This document shows, one piece after another, positions 59,620 through 64,000 of a stretch of 64,000 bases of DNA. Both the position numbers and the translations under genes were made by a program. Each line of letters opens with the position of its first letter. The first letter of the stretch is position 1. The notes beneath the pieces are model-generated. The model was not told where the DNA came from, did no database searches, and saw only the letters and a program-made list of their open reading frames with translations. Source of the DNA: Rubrivirga sp046845755 (GTDB taxonomy: Bacteria > Bacteroidota > Rhodothermia > Rhodothermales > Rubricoccaceae); NCBI RefSeq assembly GCF_046845755.1, contig NZ_CP177357.1, positions 3,658,001-3,722,000 of the forward strand, read 5' to 3'.

Positions 59620-60492
59620 CTAGCCCTGCACCAGCGCCTTGAGCACGAAGAAGGCGTTCTCCTTGCGCTCGCGGATCCGGCGCGAGAAGTACGGCAGCCA
59701 CTCCGTCCCGTACGGCACGTAGACGCGCATCCGGTAGCCGTCTTGGACCATCTGGCGCTGGGTCTCCGGGCGCAGGCCGTACAGCATCTGGAACTCGAAG
59801 GCGTCGCGCGCGACGCCGCGCTCGTCGGCCAGCTGGCGGACGGCCGCGATCAGCTCGTCGTCGTGCGTGGCGATGCCGGGATAGCGGGCGCCGGTCAGCA
59901 GCGCCTGGGCGTGCTGGCGGTAGTGCCAGCGGATCGTCGGCATGTCCTGGTGCGCCAGCGACGCGGGCTCCTTGTAGGCCCCCTTGCACAGGCGGACGCG
60001 CGCGTCGAGTTCGCACATCCGGGCCACGTCCGCGGCGGTCCGCAAGAGGTAGGCCTGCAGGACCGGCCCGACGTGGTCGGGGAAGTCGGGGTAGACCGCC
60101 TCGAAAAAGTCCAGCGTGGACTGGGTGATGTCCGTCCCCTCCATGTCGAGCCGGACGAACAGGTCAGCCTCTTTGGCGCGCGCCAGCAGGTCGCGGAGGT
60201 TGCGCTCGCACGTGTCGCGGTCGATGACCTGCCCGATCATGGAGAGCTTGATCGAGATGCCGACGGCCTCGGGCGCCACGCCGCGCGCGTCGCGGTACGT
60301 CGCCAGCCGCTCCACTAGGTCGCCGTAGGCGTCGGCGAAGCCCTGCGCCTTCGTCCGGTCGTGGACGTGCTCGCCCAACAGGTCGAGCGTGATGAAGAGC
60401 CCGTCGTCGAGGAGCGGGTCGAGTGCGGGGAGCGCGGACTCGAGCGTGGGGCCGGCGACGAAGCGGCGGGCGAGGGCGAACGGGAGCTGCAT
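59620..60492 (-). CDS. Proline dehydrogenase family protein
   Basis: 290 residues, a monofunctional proline dehydrogenase TIM barrel. F-V-R-L-D-M-E-G, A-Y-L-L-R-T-A-A-D, R-L-C-K-G-A-Y-K-E, I-A-T-H-D, F-E-F-Q-M-L-Y-G-L-R and the C-terminal V-Y-V-P-Y-G-T-E-W-L-P-Y-F-S-R-R carry the FAD- and substrate-site residues. Oxidises L-proline to pyrroline-5-carboxylate, passing electrons to the respiratory chain. No P5C dehydrogenase is fused or adjacent. 27 bp upstream of the M23 gene on the same strand, possibly co-transcribed. Confidence 0.92.
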   Translation of the reverse strand: MQLPFALARRFVAGPTLESALPALDPLLDDGLFITLDLLGEHVHDRTKAQGFADAYGDLVERLATYRDARGVAPEAVGISIKLSMIGQVIDRDTCERNLRDLLARAKEADLFVRLDMEGTDITQSTLDFFEAVYPDFPDHVGPVLQAYLLRTAADVARMCELDARVRLCKGAYKEPASLAHQDMPTIRWHYRQHAQALLTGARYPGIATHDDELIAAVRQLADERGVARDAFEFQMLYGLRPETQRQMVQDGYRMRVYVPYGTEWLPYFSRRIRERKENAFFVLKALVQG

Positions 60493-60597
60493 GCGGGTCG
60501 GGTCTGGGCCGCGAAGCTACCCCCCCACGCACCTGGCGGCCCGTGTGGGCGGTGCGAACCCGGGCGCTCCTGAGGTGCTCAGGGATTCGCATAGAGG

Positions 60598-60628
60598 GCC
60601 CATATGGGACTCGTATGTGGGCCCACAC
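60598..60628. promoter_or_regulatory. GGGCCCATATG palindrome upstream of the hybrid kinase gene
   Basis: GGGCCCATATGGGACTCGTA then TGTGGGCCC: an imperfect inverted repeat with GGGCCCA/TGGGCCC outer arms and CATATG/CGTATG inner parts. Located 150 bp upstream of the hybrid histidine kinase ATG and 106 bp upstream of the proline dehydrogenase start in the divergent intergenic region. Could be an operator; no regulator can be named. Confidence 0.35.
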
Positions 60629-60750
60629 GACCGGCGATCGGCCCGTCGGCAAGCACGTCCTGTGGAACGATCTGTGCCCTAGGAGGGGCGCCCCACCCCG
60701 GGCCGTCGGATCGGCCAATTGGACACCCCTCCGTTACGAATCGAACCCCC

Positions 60751-63369
60751 ATGCCCGTCGACCCGGCCCCTTCCGCCCGATTCCGCATCCAGACGCTCGT
60801 CGACGGGTGGATCGATCCGGTCCGTCGCCCCGAGACGTCGCGCGAGCTCCGGCAGGCGCGGATCGTCGTGGTCGAGGGCTGGCTCGCGCTCGTGGCGTAC
60901 TCGATGCTGACGGTCGCCCTGCTCCTCGGCGGGCAGGTCCCGCTGATCCCGTTCGTCGAAGTGGCCGCGTCGGTCGTGCTCACGATCGCCGCGCTCGCGA
61001 TGGTCCGCTGGGGCGGGCGGGTCGAGCCGGCCGCCTGGATCCTGACGTTCTGCCTGGCGCTGACGCCCATCTTCCAGGCGTCCGTCGACCTCGGGATCCG
61101 CGACCCCGCGCTCGCGCTCGTGATGCTGGCGCCGATGGCCGGCGCGCTGACGTCCGGGACACGACTCGCGATGGTGAGCGCCGGGCTCGGCGTGCTCGGC
61201 GCGTTCTTCCTGTTCGGGCTCGACCTGATCGGGCTGGCGCCGGAGCCGTTCTCGACGCCGGCCGAGGCCGCCGGCTACGCCATCGCGATGGTCTCGATCG
61301 GGTCCATCCTCTCGGCCACAGCCGGCGTCCTCTACGCCCGCCACACCCGGCACGAGCTGGTCGAGGCCGAGGGCCAGTCGACGCGGCTCGACGCCGCGCT
61401 GCGCGCCTCCGAGACGCGGTACCGATCCCTCTTCGACCACATCCCCGTGGGGATGTACCGGACCGCCTCGGACGGCCGCGTCCTGCTGGCGAATGCCACG
61501 CTGGCGCGCCTGATCGGCGCGCCGAGCCCCGAGGCCGCCCGCGCCTACAACGCCTCCGACTTCTACGTCGACGTCGCCGACCGGACGCGCTTCCGCGAGA
61601 CCATCCTGCGCGACGGCCACGTCCGCGCCTTCGAGACGCGCTGGCGCCGCCCCGGCGGCGACATCCGCCACGTCCGCATCGACGCGCGCGTGGCGCTCGA
61701 CCCCGACGGCCACCCGCTGTTCTACGAGGGCGCCGTCGAGGACGTGACGGCCGAGCGCGAGGCCCGGCTGGCGCTCCACCGCAGCGAGGCCCGCTTCAAG
61801 GCGCTCGTCCAGCGCTCGACCGACGTCGTCGTCGTGGCCGACCGCGAGGACCGCTTTACCTACGTGAGCCCGGCCGTCGCCTCGCTCCTGGGCCGCGCCC
61901 CCGACGCCCTGCTCGGCACCGACCTCACGGCGCTCGTCCACGACGACGACCGGGAGACGGCCCAGGCCTTCCTGACCGACGCCCAGGCCGGCACCTCGGC
62001 CGCGAACGTCGAGTTCCGGCTCCGCCACGCCGAGGGCCACCTCGTCTTCGTCGAGGGCGCCGCGACGGCCCTCTACGACGACCCCGCCGTCGAGGGGCTC
62101 GTGCTCAACCTGCGCGACGTGACCGAGCGCAAGCGGGCGCAGGCCGTGCTCGTCCAAGCCAAGCGCCAGGCCGAGGAGGTGGCCGCGCTCAAGAGCGCCT
62201 TCCTGGCCAACATGAGCCACGAGATCCGGACCCCGCTCACGGCCATCCTGGGCTTTGCCGACGTGCTCTCCGACGAGGTCACCGACCCCGTCCAGAGCGA
62301 GTTCGTGGAGCTCATCGCGCGGAGCGGCCGCCGGCTCATGGACACCCTCAACTCCGTGCTCGACCTGGCGCGGCTGGAGGCCGGCCGGGGCGGGCTCGCC
62401 GCCGAGCCGCTCGACCTCGGCGCGCTGGCGCACGAGACGGCCGAGATGTTCGGCCCCGCCGCGACCGAGCGCGGGCTGTCCGTCGAGATCGACGTGGCGC
62501 CGGGCACGCATGCCGTCGTGGCCGACGAGGCCGCGCTCGCGCGCGTGCTCCACAACCTGATGGGCAACGCCATCAAGTTCACCGACACCGGCGTCGTGAG
62601 GCTGGAGGTCCGGCCCGTCGACGGCCGCGTGCTGGCGGTCGTCCGCGACACCGGGATCGGCATCGACGAGGCGTTCCTGCCCCGCATCTTCGGCGAGTTC
62701 GAGCAGGAGTCCACCGGTTCGGGCCGCAAGTACGAGGGAGCCGGGCTTGGGCTCGCGCTCTCGCGCCAGCTGGTCGACCGCATGGGCGGCACCATCACCG
62801 TCGAGAGCGAGAAGGGCGTCGGGACGGCCTTTTTCGTTTCCCTGCCCGCCGCCGACGTCGCCGCGGCTGCCGACGACCGGCCGCTCCTCCTGGTCGTCGA
62901 CGACAACGAGCAGTCGCGCGAGATCGCGCTCCACACGTTCGGCGACACCTTCCGCGTGGTGCTGGCGGCCGACGGCGACGGGGCCCTCGCCGCGGTCCAC
63001 GGCGAGCGCCCGGCGGCCGTCCTGCTCGACATCCACCTCGGGCTCTCGATCTCGGGCGAGGACGTGATGCGCCAGCTCCGCGACTCGGAGGCCTTCGCGG
63101 GCCTGCCCATCGTCGCCGTGACGGCGTACGGGCTCCCCGGCGACCGCGACCGCTTCCTGGCCGCCGGCTTCGACGCCTACCTCACCAAGCCGTACACCCG
63201 CGCCGACATCCACGAGACCATCGAGGGGGCAGTCCGCGCCCGCGAGGCCCCCACGGAGCCCCGGGCGCCGCGCCCGCTGGCCCCGGGCGGGGGCGTCTAC
63301 GTCACGCACGCGACCGAGGCGGCCCCGAGCCCTCCGCGCCCCGTCCCCACCGACGGCTCGAGGCGGTAG
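60751..63369 (+). CDS. Hybrid sensor histidine kinase with PAS domains and receiver
   Basis: 872 residues. Six membrane helices (about 45-200) without a large periplasmic domain, a coiled linker, two PAS-PAC modules (about 220-345 and 350-470), HisKA with N-M-S-H-E-I-R-T-P-L-T (His490), HATPase_c with N-L-M-G-N-A-I-K-F-T, D-T-G-I-G-I and G-A-G-L-G-L-A, and a C-terminal receiver domain with D760 in L-L-D-I-H-L and T-K-P-Y. The receiver could be the final output or feed an Hpt protein not seen here. ATG 60751; an upstream start at 60604 would include the intergenic palindrome and is rejected. Confidence 0.93.
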   Translation: MPVDPAPSARFRIQTLVDGWIDPVRRPETSRELRQARIVVVEGWLALVAYSMLTVALLLGGQVPLIPFVEVAASVVLTIAALAMVRWGGRVEPAAWILTFCLALTPIFQASVDLGIRDPALALVMLAPMAGALTSGTRLAMVSAGLGVLGAFFLFGLDLIGLAPEPFSTPAEAAGYAIAMVSIGSILSATAGVLYARHTRHELVEAEGQSTRLDAALRASETRYRSLFDHIPVGMYRTASDGRVLLANATLARLIGAPSPEAARAYNASDFYVDVADRTRFRETILRDGHVRAFETRWRRPGGDIRHVRIDARVALDPDGHPLFYEGAVEDVTAEREARLALHRSEARFKALVQRSTDVVVVADREDRFTYVSPAVASLLGRAPDALLGTDLTALVHDDDRETAQAFLTDAQAGTSAANVEFRLRHAEGHLVFVEGAATALYDDPAVEGLVLNLRDVTERKRAQAVLVQAKRQAEEVAALKSAFLANMSHEIRTPLTAILGFADVLSDEVTDPVQSEFVELIARSGRRLMDTLNSVLDLARLEAGRGGLAAEPLDLGALAHETAEMFGPAATERGLSVEIDVAPGTHAVVADEAALARVLHNLMGNAIKFTDTGVVRLEVRPVDGRVLAVVRDTGIGIDEAFLPRIFGEFEQESTGSGRKYEGAGLGLALSRQLVDRMGGTITVESEKGVGTAFFVSLPAADVAAAADDRPLLLVVDDNEQSREIALHTFGDTFRVVLAADGDGALAAVHGERPAAVLLDIHLGLSISGEDVMRQLRDSEAFAGLPIVAVTAYGLPGDRDRFLAAGFDAYLTKPYTRADIHETIEGAVRAREAPTEPRAPRPLAPGGGVYVTHATEAAPSPPRPVPTDGSRR

Positions 63370-63434
63370 GCGGCCGGCCCCTCCGGAACTCCGGCGCGGG
63401 CGGCCGTTACAGTCTGCCCACCCCACTCGGTCGC

Positions 63435-64000
63435 ATGCGCCTCGCCATCATCGGAGCCGGCCCTGCTGGGCTCGCCGCCGCCCACGCCCTGAGCGACGCC
63501 GCCGAGGTCACCGTCTTCGAGAAGAGCCGGGGGGTCTCCGGCCGCGCCGCCACGCGCTGGCGCGACGCCCCCGCGCCGGATGGGTCGGACGCGCGCTGGC
63601 GCTACGACCATGGCGCCCAATACCTCAGCCCCGAGCCCGACAGCCCGGCCGCCGACCTGGTCCGCGCCGTCGCGGGCGACGCGGTCGTCGAGATCGACGG
63701 CGCCGTGTGGCCCTTCGACGCCGACGGCACCATCCAGCCCGACCACGCCCGCCCCGGCGGCACGCGCTGGACGTTCCCGGGCGGCATCGCCGACCTCGGC
63801 CGCTTCCTGCGCGACGCCACGCCCGGCCTCGACCTCCGCCGCCAGACCCGCGCCTCCACCCTCGACCGCACCGCCGACAGCTGGGCACTGGGGGGCGACG
63901 ACGGCCCGCTCGGCACCTTCGACGCCGTCCTGATGACCGCGCCCGCGCCCCAGACCGCCGAGCTGCTCGGCACCGAGGCAGGCGCCGACCTCGCCGATGC
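63435..64000 (+). CDS. Renalase-like NAD(P)/FAD-dependent oxidoreductase (5' part)
   Basis: The first 188 residues of a protein that runs off the window. FAD-binding A-I-I-G-A-G-P-A-G-L-A-A-A-H-A-L begins at residue 4, then V-F-E-K-S-R-G-V-S-G-R-A-A-T-R and Y-D-H-G-A-Q-Y-L-S, a combination typical of the renalase-like amine oxidase family. Bacterial relatives oxidise isomeric dihydronicotinamides or amines. ATG 63435 is 65 bp after the hybrid kinase stop. C-terminal half not visible. Confidence 0.85.
   Translation, partial: MRLAIIGAGPAGLAAAHALSDAAEVTVFEKSRGVSGRAATRWRDAPAPDGSDARWRYDHGAQYLSPEPDSPAADLVRAVAGDAVVEIDGAVWPFDADGTIQPDHARPGGTRWTFPGGIADLGRFLRDATPGLDLRRQTRASTLDRTADSWALGGDDGPLGTFDAVLMTAPAPQTAELLGTEAGADLAD

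Noticed and set aside
60735..60750. tRNA-like T-loop (GGGGGTTCGATTCG on the minus strand)
   Set aside because: No matching T-stem complement, acceptor stem or anticodon arm around it.
60679..63426. Long minus-strand open frame opposite the hybrid kinase
   Set aside because: Antisense shadow: the plus strand encodes complete PAS, HisKA, HATPase and receiver motifs.

Overview
The window is about 70 % G+C, densely packed, and reads like a chromosomal segment of a Rhodothermota bacterium, most likely Rubricoccaceae (Rubrivirga/Rubricoccus-like). That placement is inferred from the many lipoproteins with an L-x-x-C lipobox, secreted proteins ending in a type IX secretion-type C-terminal domain (38756-39946, 51263-52846), DUF2911, DUF4159 and DUF5117-type proteins, and the scarcity of Shine-Dalgarno sequences. 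No rRNA, tRNA, CRISPR array or classical transposase was recognised.

Layout. 1-1700: the right-hand edge of what looks like an integron gene-cassette array, with small secreted or lipoprotein ORFs each followed by an attC-like inverted repeat. 1755-10221: DinB, DUF1801, a four-helix membrane protein, an FKBP isomerase, a Nudix hydrolase, a flavin disulfide oxidoreductase, a DUF2911 lipoprotein, a flavin-reductase-like protein and a histidine kinase. 10399-11013: a DUF559 nuclease gene framed by inverted repeats, possibly a small mobile unit. 11096-26553: recG, a soluble GAF/PAS histidine kinase, envelope lipoproteins, PRC-barrel protein, M23 peptidase, a large zinc metalloprotease, a thioesterase and an S9 peptidase. 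26811-27506: an orphan gene of clearly lower G+C. 27921-33537: gcvP, rnc and an aldehyde dehydrogenase. 33625-38380: small membrane proteins, a lipoprotein, an SxtJ-carbamoyltransferase pair and an RRM RNA-binding protein. 38756-50267: secreted nuclease, CCA-adding-type enzyme, DUF1028/HEAT-like/GNAT operon, DUF4159 protein, glyA, a phosphoribosyltransferase and tatC. 50356-64000: duplicated lipoproteins, an FG-GAP protein, a CtpA-type protease, TauE/SafE permease, dodecin, methyltransferases including an ArsM-type enzyme, BON-LysM and M23 wall proteins, proline dehydrogenase, a hybrid histidine kinase and the start of a renalase-like flavoprotein.

How the genes relate. Most are independent housekeeping or envelope genes. 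Evident co-translated groups are DUF1801/membrane protein, S9 peptidase/thioesterase, DUF1028/HEAT-like/GNAT, the lipoprotein pair with the FG-GAP protein, and CtpA with its small partner. gcvP and glyA serve glycine/serine one-carbon metabolism from separate loci. Three histidine kinases lack adjacent response regulators.

The most unusual content is non-coding. Three intergenic arrays of degenerate tandem repeats have a 20-21 bp period (3982-4190, 38466-38633, 57214-57381). Several palindromic repeat families occur, and one such element has inserted in frame inside the carbamoyltransferase gene (37199-37303).
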